From the NCBI GenBank assembly GCA_963705885.1, contig OY970120.1:3038001-3102000 (forward strand): a stretch of 64,000 nt of DNA. Reading direction: 5' to 3'. A program made the position numbers and the translations under genes. Of this stretch, positions 33,484-41,589 are shown piece by piece (positions within the stretch are counted from its first letter, which is position 1; every line of letters begins with the position of its first letter). The DNA is from MFD01275-c22 sp963705885. Lineage in GTDB: Bacteria; Actinomycetota; Actinomycetes; JACCUZ01. The notes beneath the pieces are model-generated. The model was not told where the DNA came from and did not search any database. It worked only from the letters and a program-made list of their open reading frames with translations.

Positions 33484-34722
33484 ATGCACCCGAAAGGCCC
33501 GGACGCCGCTGCCCAGGTGCGCACCGAGCACGACGTGCACGGCTTCGTGACCCGCACCTGCTTCAAGACCGGTCCACCCGGGCGGGTCGGCGTCGAGTCG
33601 GAGTGGTTCGTCCACGACGACCGCGACGCAGACGCCCCCGTACCACCCGCTGACCTGCAACGACTCCTCGACGCCGCCGATCCGTTGCCCGGCGGCAGCG
33701 CCGTCACCTTCGAGCCCGGCGGCCAGATCGAGCTCAGCACGACCTGCGCGCGCGACGCGTCCTCCGCCGTCGCCGTCCTCCGCGACGACCTGCGCCACCT
33801 CGACAAGCTCCTCGCCGACCACCACCTGGTCCGCGTGGGCGTCGGGGTCTCCCCGCTCCGCCCGGCGCAGCGGGTGCTCGACGCCCCGCGCTATGTCGCG
33901 ATGGAGTCATACTTCGACCGCGACAACGCGTCCGGCCGCGTGATGATGACCAGCACCGCCGCCGTGCAGGTGAGCCTCGACGCCGGCGCCGACGACCGCG
34001 ACGTCCGCCGCCGGTGGCACCTGCTCAACGACCTCGCGCCACTGCTCACCGCGGCGTTCGCCAACTCCCCGCTCCGCTGCGGTCGGCCCACCGGCCTGCG
34101 CAGCACCCGCGCCGACGTGTGGTCGGGCATCGACGGCGGCCGCACGCGGCGGCCCGTCGGCGAGGACCCGGCCGAGGCGTGGACCCGTTACGCGCTCGCG
34201 GCGCGGGTGATGCTGGTCCGCACACCCGAAGGACCGTGGCTGGCGGACCCCGGCATGACCTTCGCCGAGTGGGTCTCGGGCTCGACCCCGCACGGCCGTC
34301 CGACCTACGACGACCTGGCCTACCACCTCACGACCCTCTTCCCGCCGGTCCGGCCGCAGGGCTGGTTCGAGCTGCGCACCGTCGACGCGCTGCCCGACGT
34401 TCACTGGCCGGTCGCCGTCGCCGTGACCTCGGCGCTCGTCGAGGACGACCGGGCCGCTGGCCGGGCACGCGCGGCGCTGGACGACGTCCGCGACGTCGAC
34501 CTCGCGACGTATGCCCGGGACGCGCTGACCGACCCCCGGCTGCGGCGCGCGGCGGCGGCCTGCTTCGACGGCGTGCTCGACGCCCTGCCCCGGCTCGACG
34601 GCGACGCCACGCTCACCGGGCCGGTGAGCGACTACCTGCAGCACTACGTGCTCCGTGGCCGCACCCCTGCGGACGACACGCTCGACGACCTGACCGACGA
34701 CCGGCGGAGGCACACCGCATGA
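33484..34722 (+). CDS. egtA: Glutamate-cysteine ligase for ergothioneine synthesis
   Basis: A 412-residue protein of the actinobacterial EgtA type. The ATP-grasp-like GCS2 fold shows GRVGVESEWFVHDD, VTFEPGGQIELSTTCARD, RYVAMESYFDRDNASGRVMM, STAAVQVSLDAG and NSPLRCGRPTGLRSTRADVW. It joins glutamate and cysteine to give gamma-glutamylcysteine, the sulfur donor used by EgtB. ATG 33484 follows GGGAGGG. It is the first gene of egtABCD and overlaps egtB by four bases (ATGA). Confidence 0.95.
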   Translation: MHPKGPDAAAQVRTEHDVHGFVTRTCFKTGPPGRVGVESEWFVHDDRDADAPVPPADLQRLLDAADPLPGGSAVTFEPGGQIELSTTCARDASSAVAVLRDDLRHLDKLLADHHLVRVGVGVSPLRPAQRVLDAPRYVAMESYFDRDNASGRVMMTSTAAVQVSLDAGADDRDVRRRWHLLNDLAPLLTAAFANSPLRCGRPTGLRSTRADVWSGIDGGRTRRPVGEDPAEAWTRYALAARVMLVRTPEGPWLADPGMTFAEWVSGSTPHGRPTYDDLAYHLTTLFPPVRPQGWFELRTVDALPDVHWPVAVAVTSALVEDDRAAGRARAALDDVRDVDLATYARDALTDPRLRRAAAACFDGVLDALPRLDGDATLTGPVSDYLQHYVLRGRTPADDTLDDLTDDRRRHTA

Positions 34723-36056
34723 CGCCCGCGACGACGACCGACGAGGACGCGCTCAAGCAGCAGCTCGCCGACGAGCTCGAGCGCGTCCGCCGCCGCAGCC
34801 TCGCGCTGACCACCGACGTGCTCGACGTCGACGAGCTTGTCGCCCAGCACTCACGGCTGATGTCGCCGCTGGTGTGGGACCTCGCGCACGTCGGCAACTA
34901 CGAGGAGCTGTGGCTGCTGCGGTCGGCCGCGGGCATCGACCCGATGCGGCCGGAGATCGACGACATCTACGACGCGTTCGAGCACCCGCGGGCCGAGCGG
35001 CCGACCCTGCCGCTGCTCGCTCCCGACGAGGCGCAGGCCTACATCGGCACCGTGCGCACCAAGGTGCTCCACTCGCTCGCGACACTGCCGTTCCGGCCCG
35101 ACGACCCGCTGCTGGACAAGGGCTTCGTCTACTGCATGGTCGTGCAGCACGAGCACCAGCACGACGAGACGATGCTCGCCACCCACCAGCTGCGCCGCGG
35201 CGCAGCGGTCCTCGGCGACGCGACACCTGCCCCCGCCGACACCGCGGGCCTGCCTGCCGAGGTCCTCGTCCCCGGCGGCCACTTCGTCATGGGCACCTCC
35301 GACGACGGCTGGGCCTACGACAACGAGCGCCCGGCCCACGAGGTCGACCTCCCGCCGTTCTGGATCGACACGACGCCCGTGCCCAACCGCGCCTACGTGT
35401 CCTTCGTCGAGGCGGGCGGCTACGAGGACCCGCGGTGGTGGAGCGAGGCCGGCTGGGCCTGGCGCAACACGTCGGGCAAGCGCCACCCCGCGTTCTGGCT
35501 GCAGGAGGGCGGCCAGTGGCTGCGCCGCCGGCTCGGCCGCGTCGAGCCGCTCCCGCCCGAGCAGCCGGTGCAGCACGTGTGCTTCCACGAGGCCGCGGCC
35601 TACGCCCGGTGGGCCGGCAAACGGCTGCCGACCGAGCACGAGTGGGAGAAGGCCGCGTCCTGGGACCCGGTCGCCGGCCGCAAGCGGCGCTTCCCCTGGG
35701 GTGACGGCGCCCCGACGGCCGAGCAGGCCAACGTCGGCCAGCGGCACCTCCAGCCGGCACCGGTCGGCTCCTACCCGGCGGGCGCCTCGGCCTACGGCGT
35801 GCGCCAGATGGTCGGCGACGTCTGGGAGTGGACGTCGAGCGGGTTCACCGGCTACCCGGGCTTCCGCTCGTTCCCCTACAAGGAGTACTCCGAGGTCTTC
35901 TTCGGCGGCGACTACCGCGTGCTGCGCGGCGGCTCCTGGGCGACCGACCCGACCGCTGTCCGCGCGACGTTCCGCAACTGGGACCACCCGGTCCGGCGCC
36001 AGATCTTCAGCGGCTTCCGGTGCGCCCGCGACGCCGCGCCCGGCGAGGGGGTCTGA
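34719..36056 (+). CDS. egtB: Ergothioneine sulfoxide synthase (iron-dependent)
   Basis: A 445-residue enzyme. The N-terminal DinB-like domain contains MSPLVWDLAHVGNYEELWLL and the iron site VQHEHQHDETML (His-x3-His-x-Glu). The C-terminal formylglycine-generating-like domain has GGHFVMGTSDDGWAYDNERP, VGDVWEWTSSGF and VLRGGSWATDPTAVRA. It uses oxygen to couple gamma-glutamylcysteine with hercynine. Both overlaps (with egtA) and the four-base gap to egtC support one transcript. Confidence 0.96.
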   Translation: MTPATTTDEDALKQQLADELERVRRRSLALTTDVLDVDELVAQHSRLMSPLVWDLAHVGNYEELWLLRSAAGIDPMRPEIDDIYDAFEHPRAERPTLPLLAPDEAQAYIGTVRTKVLHSLATLPFRPDDPLLDKGFVYCMVVQHEHQHDETMLATHQLRRGAAVLGDATPAPADTAGLPAEVLVPGGHFVMGTSDDGWAYDNERPAHEVDLPPFWIDTTPVPNRAYVSFVEAGGYEDPRWWSEAGWAWRNTSGKRHPAFWLQEGGQWLRRRLGRVEPLPPEQPVQHVCFHEAAAYARWAGKRLPTEHEWEKAASWDPVAGRKRRFPWGDGAPTAEQANVGQRHLQPAPVGSYPAGASAYGVRQMVGDVWEWTSSGFTGYPGFRSFPYKEYSEVFFGGDYRVLRGGSWATDPTAVRATFRNWDHPVRRQIFSGFRCARDAAPGEGV

Positions 36057-36059
36057 GCG

Positions 36060-36830
36060 ATGTGCCGTCACCTGGCCTGGGCCGGCGAGCCTCGCAGCCT
36101 CGCCGAGCTCGTGCTCGACCCGCCGTTCGGGCTGCTCCGCCAGTCCTACGCCCCGCGCGAGCAGCGCCACGGCACCGTCAACGCCGACGGGTTCGGCGTC
36201 GGCTGGTACGCCCCCGGCGTGCGGGCCGAGCCGGCCCGCTTCCGGCGCGCGCAGCCACTGTGGACCGACCGGTCGTTCGCGTCGATGGCACCGGTGGTGC
36301 GCAGCGGGTGCGTCCTGGCGGCCGTACGGTCGGCGACGCACCCGTTCGCCTCCGACGAGGCCGGGGCGGCGCCCTTCACGGCCGGGCCGTGGCTGTTCAG
36401 CCACAACGGGGCGCTCGAGGACTTCGCCGACGCCGCGGCCGACCTGCGCGCCCGCCTCCCCGCGAGCGCCTCCGCGGCGGTCGAGGCGCCGACCGACTCG
36501 GCGCTGCTGTGGGCGATGACCCGCCACCGGCTGGAGAGCGGCGAGCCGATCGGCGAGGCACTGGCCGGTGTCGTCGCAGACGTGCTCGCCGTCACCGGCG
36601 GCCGGCTCAACCTGCTGCTCTCCGACGGCCGCCGGCTCGCCGCCACGCGATGCGGCGACACCCTCTACACCCGCGTCGGCCCCGACGGGGTGCTCGTGGC
36701 GTCCGAGCCCTCCGACGACGCCGGGGGCTGGACCGCGGTGCCCGACCGGTCCGTGCTCGTCGCCGACCGCGACTCGCTCGACCTGCAGCCCCTGGACCCG
36801 CAGCCCGCCACCACCGGAGGTCAGCCATGA
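36060..36830 (+). CDS. egtC: Gamma-glutamyl hercynylcysteine sulfoxide hydrolase
   Basis: A 256-residue class II glutamine amidotransferase-like enzyme. The catalytic Cys is residue 2 (MCRHLAWAG), and NADGFGVGWYAPG, AAVRSATHPFASDEAGAAPF and WLFSHNGALEDF are conserved. It removes the glutamyl group from the EgtB product. ATG 36060 lies three bases after the egtB stop; the 3' end overlaps egtD by ATGA. Confidence 0.95.
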   Translation: MCRHLAWAGEPRSLAELVLDPPFGLLRQSYAPREQRHGTVNADGFGVGWYAPGVRAEPARFRRAQPLWTDRSFASMAPVVRSGCVLAAVRSATHPFASDEAGAAPFTAGPWLFSHNGALEDFADAAADLRARLPASASAAVEAPTDSALLWAMTRHRLESGEPIGEALAGVVADVLAVTGGRLNLLLSDGRRLAATRCGDTLYTRVGPDGVLVASEPSDDAGGWTAVPDRSVLVADRDSLDLQPLDPQPATTGGQP

Positions 36831-37798
36831 GCCCCCTGCGCATCGACCGCCACTACCGCGACGAGGACGCGTGCGAGGCCCTGGCCGCCGACGTCCGCGC
36901 CGGGCTGAGCGGCACGCCCAAGACCCTGCCGCCGAAGTGGCTCTACGACGACGCCGGCAGCGAGCTGTTCGAGCAGATCACCCGGCTCGACGAGTACTAC
37001 CCCACCCGCCGCGAGCGGGAGATCCTCATGGCCCACGCGGGCGACATCGCCGGGGCCAGCCGGGCCGCAACGCTGGTCGAGCTCGGGTCCGGCTCCTCGG
37101 AGAAGACCCGGCTGCTGCTCGACGCGCTCGCCGACGCGGGCAGCCTCGAGCGCTACGTGCCGGTGGACGTCAGCGACGGCGCGCTGATCGCCGCCGCCGA
37201 GGCGATCACCGACGACTACCCCGACCTCGACGTGCACGGCGTCGTGGCCGACTTCGAGGCCCACCTCGAGCTGTTGCCCGCAGACCCGCGCCGGCTGGTC
37301 GTGTTCCTCGGCGGCACGATCGGCAACTTCGAGCCCGGACCGCGCGCACGGTTCCTCGCCGCCGTGGCCGACACGCTCCGCCCCGGCGACGCGTTCCTGC
37401 TCGGCACCGACCTGGTGAAGGACGCGGGCCGGCTCGTGCGCGCCTACGACGACGCGGCGGGGGTGACCGCCGCGTTCGACCGCAACGTGCTCTACGTCGT
37501 CAACCGCGAGCTCGGCGGCGACTTCGACCCCGCCGCGTTCGAGCATGTCGCGCTCTGGGACGCCGACGAGCAGTGGATCGAGATGCGGCTCCGCTCGCTG
37601 CGCGAGCAGACCGTGCACGTCAAGGCGCTGGACCTGGAGGTCTCCTTCGCCGAGGGCGAGGAGTTGCGCACCGAGATCTCGGCGAAGTTCACGAGGGAGC
37701 GGGTCGAGCGCGAGTTCGCCGCGGCGGGGCTGCGGCACGCGGCCTGGTGGACCGACCCGGCGGGTGACTTCGCGCTGTCGCTCGCCCTGCCCGCCTGA
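36827..37798 (+). CDS. egtD: L-histidine N-alpha-methyltransferase
   Basis: A 323-residue SAM-dependent methyltransferase that makes hercynine (trimethyl-histidine). Motifs: TLPPKWLYDDAGSELFEQIT, LDEYYPTRREREIL, TLVELGSGSSEKTRLLLDAL (SAM loop), YVPVDVSDGAL, VFLGGTIGNFEPG, LGTDLVKD and AFDRNVLYVVNRELGGDF with histidine-binding residues. The end contains EISAKFTRERV. It is the last egt gene here. egtE, the C-S lyase that finishes the pathway, is not next to it; a stand-alone PLP lyase elsewhere would be needed. Confidence 0.96.
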   Translation: MSPLRIDRHYRDEDACEALAADVRAGLSGTPKTLPPKWLYDDAGSELFEQITRLDEYYPTRREREILMAHAGDIAGASRAATLVELGSGSSEKTRLLLDALADAGSLERYVPVDVSDGALIAAAEAITDDYPDLDVHGVVADFEAHLELLPADPRRLVVFLGGTIGNFEPGPRARFLAAVADTLRPGDAFLLGTDLVKDAGRLVRAYDDAAGVTAAFDRNVLYVVNRELGGDFDPAAFEHVALWDADEQWIEMRLRSLREQTVHVKALDLEVSFAEGEELRTEISAKFTRERVEREFAAAGLRHAAWWTDPAGDFALSLALPA

Positions 37799-37953
37799 TC
37801 GCCGCGGAGCCGCGCCCGGCCGCCGAGTCGCCCCCGTGGAACTGACCCGGCGGCCGAGCAGCTCGGATGCGGCCGGTCGGCCGCGTGCTCCTCGGGAGAG
37901 CCGCACAACGCTCCACAGCGTTCTACGGGGTCAACGAGGGTCCGGTCAAAACG

Positions 37954-39087
37954 TCACGAACCGGGCGTGTCGGCCTGCTGCTCCCCCGGGACCGGCTCCC
38001 CGCCGACGTACGTGGCCAGGACGTCCCCCGCGTCGTCGAGCACGGTGACGTCCGCGCGGGCACCGGGGCGCAGCCGGCCGAGGTCGGTCCGACCCAGGAG
38101 GTCGGCGGGCCGGCGGGTCACGGCGTCGACCGCCTCGGCGAACGCGGCGCCCGCCTCCTGGGCGAGGCTCACTGCCCGGTGCAGCCGCAGCAGGCCGCCG
38201 GCGAGTCCGCCCGCAGCGTTGCGGGCGACACCGCCGACAGCCGTGACGTCGACCGCGCCGACGCGGCAGCGGCCGTCCGGCGCCGCCGCCGCGGAGACGG
38301 CGTCGGTCACCAGGACGAGCCGCGACCGGGCGACGGCGACGACGAGGGCCGTCGTCTCGGCCGCGAGGTGCACACCGTCGCAGATCATCTGCACGACGAC
38401 GTCCGGCCGGGTCAGGGCGACCCCGGCCAGGCCCGGGGCCCGCGAGGTCGGCTGGCTCATGCCGTTGAACACGTGCGTCACCGTCGTGGCACCCGCGTCG
38501 AAGCCCGCGTGCGCGGCTGCGGCGTCCGCGTCACTGTGCCCGAGGGACACGAGCACCCCGCGCCCCTGTAGCTCGGCGATGACGCCGAGCGCGCCGGGCA
38601 GCTCGGGCGCGATGGTGAGGCCGACGACGGGCCCCGCCGCCATGAGTCTCTCGAGCAGCGGCAGGTCCGGCTCACGCAGGTGCTCGGCGGGGTGCGTCCC
38701 CCGACGGGCCGACGACAGGAAGGGTCCCTCCAGGTGCGCCCCCAGGCACCGGGCCTCACCCGGTCTGGTGGAGGCGACGGCGGCGCGCGCGGACCGCAGC
38801 CCGCGCGCCACGACCGGCTCCGGCGAGGTGATGAGGTTCGCGACGAAGGACGTCACCCCGTCGCGGGCCATCGCCCTCGCCGCGGTGGCCCACTGAGCGG
38901 GCGCGGCGGTGAGGAGGTCGACGCCTGCGTAGCCGTTGACCTGGAGGTCCACCAGACCCGGGACCGCCGTGCCCTCACCGCCACGCGACATCACCCCGAC
39001 CTCGACGACGAGCCCCTCGTCGACCGCGACGTCGCCGGGCACGAGCACGCCGTCGACGAGCGCCTGCGCGACCCCGAGCCGCCTCAC
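37954..39087 (-). CDS. nagA: N-acetylglucosamine-6-phosphate deacetylase
   Basis: A 377-residue amidohydrolase. Motifs: AVPGLVDLQVNGYAGVDLL (no His-x-His, as in NagA), CLGAHLEGPFLSSARRGTHP with the metal Glu, GHSDADAAAAHAGFDAGATT and VTHVFNGMSQ, ICDGVHLA, and LVTDAVSAAAAPDG with the catalytic Asp. It converts GlcNAc-6-phosphate to glucosamine-6-phosphate. The GTG start overlaps the nagZ stop (GTGA), linking sugar release by NagZ to this step, though a GlcNAc kinase is not seen. Convergent with egtD. Confidence 0.93.
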   Translation of the reverse strand: MRRLGVAQALVDGVLVPGDVAVDEGLVVEVGVMSRGGEGTAVPGLVDLQVNGYAGVDLLTAAPAQWATAARAMARDGVTSFVANLITSPEPVVARGLRSARAAVASTRPGEARCLGAHLEGPFLSSARRGTHPAEHLREPDLPLLERLMAAGPVVGLTIAPELPGALGVIAELQGRGVLVSLGHSDADAAAAHAGFDAGATTVTHVFNGMSQPTSRAPGLAGVALTRPDVVVQMICDGVHLAAETTALVVAVARSRLVLVTDAVSAAAAPDGRCRVGAVDVTAVGGVARNAAGGLAGGLLRLHRAVSLAQEAGAAFAEAVDAVTRRPADLLGRTDLGRLRPGARADVTVLDDAGDVLATYVGGEPVPGEQQADTPGS

Positions 39088-40529
39088 GGCACGCCGCCGG
39101 AGAGGACTGCGTCGAGCGCCTCGCCGTTGACCCGGCCCGCGCCGTAGGTCTCGACGACCGCTCGCCCCGGCAGCGCCGACGCCCCCGGCCAGCCCATCTC
39201 GACGGTCACCAGGTCGGGTCGTACGGCTGCGAGCGCGGTGAGCCGGTCGACCATCCAGGGGTGGCGGTGCGCGTCGCGCACGAGGGCCACCACGGCCCGG
39301 TCGGCACCGGCCGCGACGAGCGCGTCCACCGAGTCGGTTTCGACGACCTCGACCAGCTCGCCGACCACCGCGCCGCGGGGCGACAGCCCCCAGGGCAGCC
39401 GTCCGACCGCCGGGTTCCGCGTCGCGACGAAGCGCAGGACGCACGCGCCGCGCACGGCCGGGAGGTCACCCGTGACGTGGATCGCCCGACCGGCGGCACG
39501 GCGTCCGGCCTCCGCGTCGTACGTCGTCACGGTTCGAGTGTCGCCCCACCGCCGGGTCCGGGCGGCCGCGGCCTCGACGCGGCCCGCCGCCTCGGCGAGC
39601 CGTGCCTCGGTCAGCACGCCGCACGCCACGGCCTCCACGAGCGCAGCCACGACCGCGTCGACCAGCCGTTCGTCCTTCCCGGCGCCGACGCACAGCAGGT
39701 CAGAGCCCGCGACGAGCGCCTGCACCGCCGACACCGACTCACCGCCGACTGCGCCGACGCCCCGCATGTCGAGCGCGTCGCTGACGACCAGACCGTCGAA
39801 CCCGAGCTCGTCACGGAGCAGGCGCAGCACCGTCGGGCTCAGCGTCGCCGGCCGCGTCGGGTCGAGAGCGGGCAGCAGGACGTGCGCGGTCATGACCGCG
39901 ACGGCCCCGGCACCGACCGCCGCGACGAACGGCGCGAGCTCACGGGCACGCAGGACGTCGAGGGACGCGTCGACCATCGGCAGGCCGACGTGGGAGTCCA
40001 CGGCGGTGTCCCCGTGCCCCGGGAAGTGCTTCGCACAGGCACCGATTCCGGCCGACCGCAGCCCGACGACGTACGCGCGAGCGTGCCGGGCCACCAGGTC
40101 CGGGTCCGCACCGAAGCTGCGCACGCCGATGACCGGGTTGAGCGGGTTGCTGTTCACGTCGACAACCGGGGCGAGGTCCAGGTCGACGCCCGCCTCGGCC
40201 AGCTCGACGCCGATCGATGCGGCAACCGCCGCGGTCAGCTCGACGTCGTCGGCCGCACCGAGCGCGGCGTTGCCCGGGTGCGGGCTGCCGGCTCGGTGGT
40301 GCAGCCTCGTGACGTCACCGCCCTCCTCGTCCGTCGCGACGAGAAGGCTCGTGGTCAGCGCGCGCATCTCGCCGGTCAGCTCAGCGACCTGCGCCGGGGA
40401 CTCGACGTTGGACCCGGACAGGCACACGGCGCCGACCCCACGCTGCAGCCGGGTGCCCACCCAGCCGGGCAGCGAGGTGCCGGCGAAGGAGGCCATGACG
40501 ACCCGGTGCGCCCATCGGTCCACGGTCAC
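39084..40529 (-). CDS. nagZ: Beta-N-acetylhexosaminidase, GH3 (NagZ-like)
   Basis: A 481-residue GH3 enzyme starting at GTG 40529 (or GTG 40523). Motifs: LLVATDEEGGDVTRL, LAPVVDVNSNPLNPVIGVRS, ACAKHFPGHGDTAVDSHVGL with the His/Asp acid-base loop typical of NagZ, and DGLVVSDALDMRGV with the nucleophile Asp. The C-terminal 140 residues form an extra domain (ALVRDAHRHPWMVDRL), as in two-domain Gram-positive NagZ. No signal peptide is visible, so it is probably cytoplasmic. It releases GlcNAc from cell-wall fragments and is co-translated with nagA. Confidence 0.93.
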   Translation of the reverse strand: MTVDRWAHRVVMASFAGTSLPGWVGTRLQRGVGAVCLSGSNVESPAQVAELTGEMRALTTSLLVATDEEGGDVTRLHHRAGSPHPGNAALGAADDVELTAAVAASIGVELAEAGVDLDLAPVVDVNSNPLNPVIGVRSFGADPDLVARHARAYVVGLRSAGIGACAKHFPGHGDTAVDSHVGLPMVDASLDVLRARELAPFVAAVGAGAVAVMTAHVLLPALDPTRPATLSPTVLRLLRDELGFDGLVVSDALDMRGVGAVGGESVSAVQALVAGSDLLCVGAGKDERLVDAVVAALVEAVACGVLTEARLAEAAGRVEAAAARTRRWGDTRTVTTYDAEAGRRAAGRAIHVTGDLPAVRGACVLRFVATRNPAVGRLPWGLSPRGAVVGELVEVVETDSVDALVAAGADRAVVALVRDAHRHPWMVDRLTALAAVRPDLVTVEMGWPGASALPGRAVVETYGAGRVNGEALDAVLSGGVP

Positions 40530-40558
40530 GGGCCCGAGCCTGCCACCGGACCCGAACG

Positions 40559-40592
40559 CCGAGGGCCCCCGTCGATCGACAGGGGCCCTCGG
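40559..40592 (-). terminator. Hairpin between the cold-shock gene and nagZ
   Basis: CCGAGGGCCCC at 40559-40569 pairs perfectly with GGGGCCCTCGG at 40582-40592. It lies 17 bases past the csp stop and 30 bases before nagZ. A run of four T on the minus strand precedes rather than follows the hairpin, so it is not a classic terminator, but it likely ends the csp mRNA. Confidence 0.7.
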
Positions 40593-40608
40593 AAAAGCGT
40601 CGGTCAGG

Positions 40609-40812
40609 TCAGACGGGGCGGACCTGCTCGGCCTGCGGGCCACGCTGGCCCTGCGTGACGTCGAACTCCACGCGCTGGTTCTCGTCGAGCGACTTGTAGC
40701 CGTCGCCCTGGATCGCCGAGAAGTGCACGAAGACGTCGGCGCCGCCGCCGTCCTGCGCGATGAAGCCGAAGCCCTTCTCGGAGTTGAACCACTTGACGGT
40801 GCCCTGAGTCAT
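40609..40812 (-). CDS. Cold-shock domain protein (CspA family)
   Basis: A 67-residue single cold-shock domain. The RNA-binding motifs KGFGFIAQ (RNP1) and VFVHFSAI (RNP2) are intact, and the start MTQGTVKWFNSEKGFG is typical of actinobacterial CspA/B. It is an RNA chaperone. GAAGGAGATC gives a very strong ribosome site before ATG 40812. The untranslated leader appears to be 100 bases or more and may include a hairpin at 40915-40943. Confidence 0.97.
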   Translation of the reverse strand: MTQGTVKWFNSEKGFGFIAQDGGGADVFVHFSAIQGDGYKSLDENQRVEFDVTQGQRGPQAEQVRPV

Positions 40813-40914
40813 GCTGATCTCCTTCTACGGGAACTGGTCGGGGCTGCGCTGTGTGCGAGCCCCGGGCTGCTGCAGAGCGCCTGCCGTCCCGTCCCGGAGG
40901 AGCGGAGAAAGCGA

Positions 40915-40943
40915 AACGCCCGCGGTCACAATCCGCGGGCGTT
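40915..40943 (-). promoter_or_regulatory. Hairpin in the region upstream of the cold-shock gene
   Basis: AACGCCCGCGG (40915-40925) pairs perfectly over 11 bases with CCGCGGGCGTT (40933-40943) around a 7-base loop. On the minus strand it is followed by TCGCTTTCT, so it could terminate the upstream S4 gene. A TTGTCG-17-TATCCA promoter-like pair lies just upstream of it on the minus strand, so it could instead be the 5' end of the csp leader. Confidence 0.6.
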
Positions 40944-41011
40944 GGATACGAACGAGGAACTGTCACGACAACCAGGACGACGCTATCACGGAGACCGCCG
41001 ACCCGGTGCCA

Positions 41012-41218
41012 TCAGGTCAGGGTGATGCGCTGGCCGGCGGTCTCGACGATGTCACCCGGTGCGAGCTGGCGGCCGCGCCGCGTCTCGACCTCGCCGTTGA
41101 CCGTGACGGCACCCGACTCGAGCAGGGCTCGCGCGGCGCCGCCGGTGTCGACCAGGTCGACGAGCTTGAGCAGCTGGGCGAGGCGGATGCCGCGGTCGCC
41201 GACCGGCACCTCGGTCAC
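41012..41218 (-). CDS. Small S4-domain RNA-binding protein
   Basis: A 68-residue protein that is essentially one S4 domain: IRLAQLLKLVDLVDTGGAAR, ALLESGAVTVNGEVETRRGR and LAPGDIVETAGQRITL. It resembles the YbcJ/RlbA-type small S4 proteins that bind RNA or ribosomal particles. The GTG start at 41218 overlaps the stop of the membrane protein gene (GTGA), which shows the start clearly. Confidence 0.88.
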   Translation of the reverse strand: MTEVPVGDRGIRLAQLLKLVDLVDTGGAARALLESGAVTVNGEVETRRGRQLAPGDIVETAGQRITLT

Positions 41219-41571
41219 GAGGACACCTGCGACCCGTACCGGGCGTCGACGAGGGCGAACGCGAGACCCGCGACCGCCGCCGCCACGAGCAGCACAGCCG
41301 GCACTGCCCCGACGCCCCCCGCGATCACGTGGGACAGCACGAACGCGGCGCCGTAGGCGACCGAGAGCCCGGCGGCGACCGCCGTGCCCGCGCGCTCGCG
41401 CCAGAGCAGCCAGCACCACCCCATGCCGGCGAGCAGCACCAGCCCCCCGAGCGCCCGGACACCAGTTGCCTGCGCGACGACGAAGCCGACCAGCAGCGAG
41501 CCGCCGGCGACGAGCCAGGACGGCACGGCCGGGGAGGTCAGCACGGACGGTGCAGGGATCATGGACGGCAC
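41215..41571 (-). CDS. Small four-helix membrane protein
   Basis: A 118-residue protein with four hydrophobic segments: WLVAGGSLLVGFVVAQATG, LGGLVLLAGMGWCWLLW, AVAAGLSVAYGAAFVLSHVI and AVPAVLLVAAAVAGLAFALV. I do not recognise it beyond being an integral membrane protein. Start GTG 41571 or ATG 41562. It is coupled to the S4-domain gene by a four-base overlap and lies 20 bases after the broken dehydrogenase gene on the same strand. Confidence 0.75.
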   Translation of the reverse strand: MPSMIPAPSVLTSPAVPSWLVAGGSLLVGFVVAQATGVRALGGLVLLAGMGWCWLLWRERAGTAVAAGLSVAYGAAFVLSHVIAGGVGAVPAVLLVAAAVAGLAFALVDARYGSQVSS

Positions 41572-41589
41572 CCGGCCACCGTACGTCCG

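Noticed and set aside
40559..40592. A classic T-tailed terminator for the cold-shock gene
   Set aside because: The T-run on the minus strand comes before the hairpin, not after, so only the hairpin is claimed.
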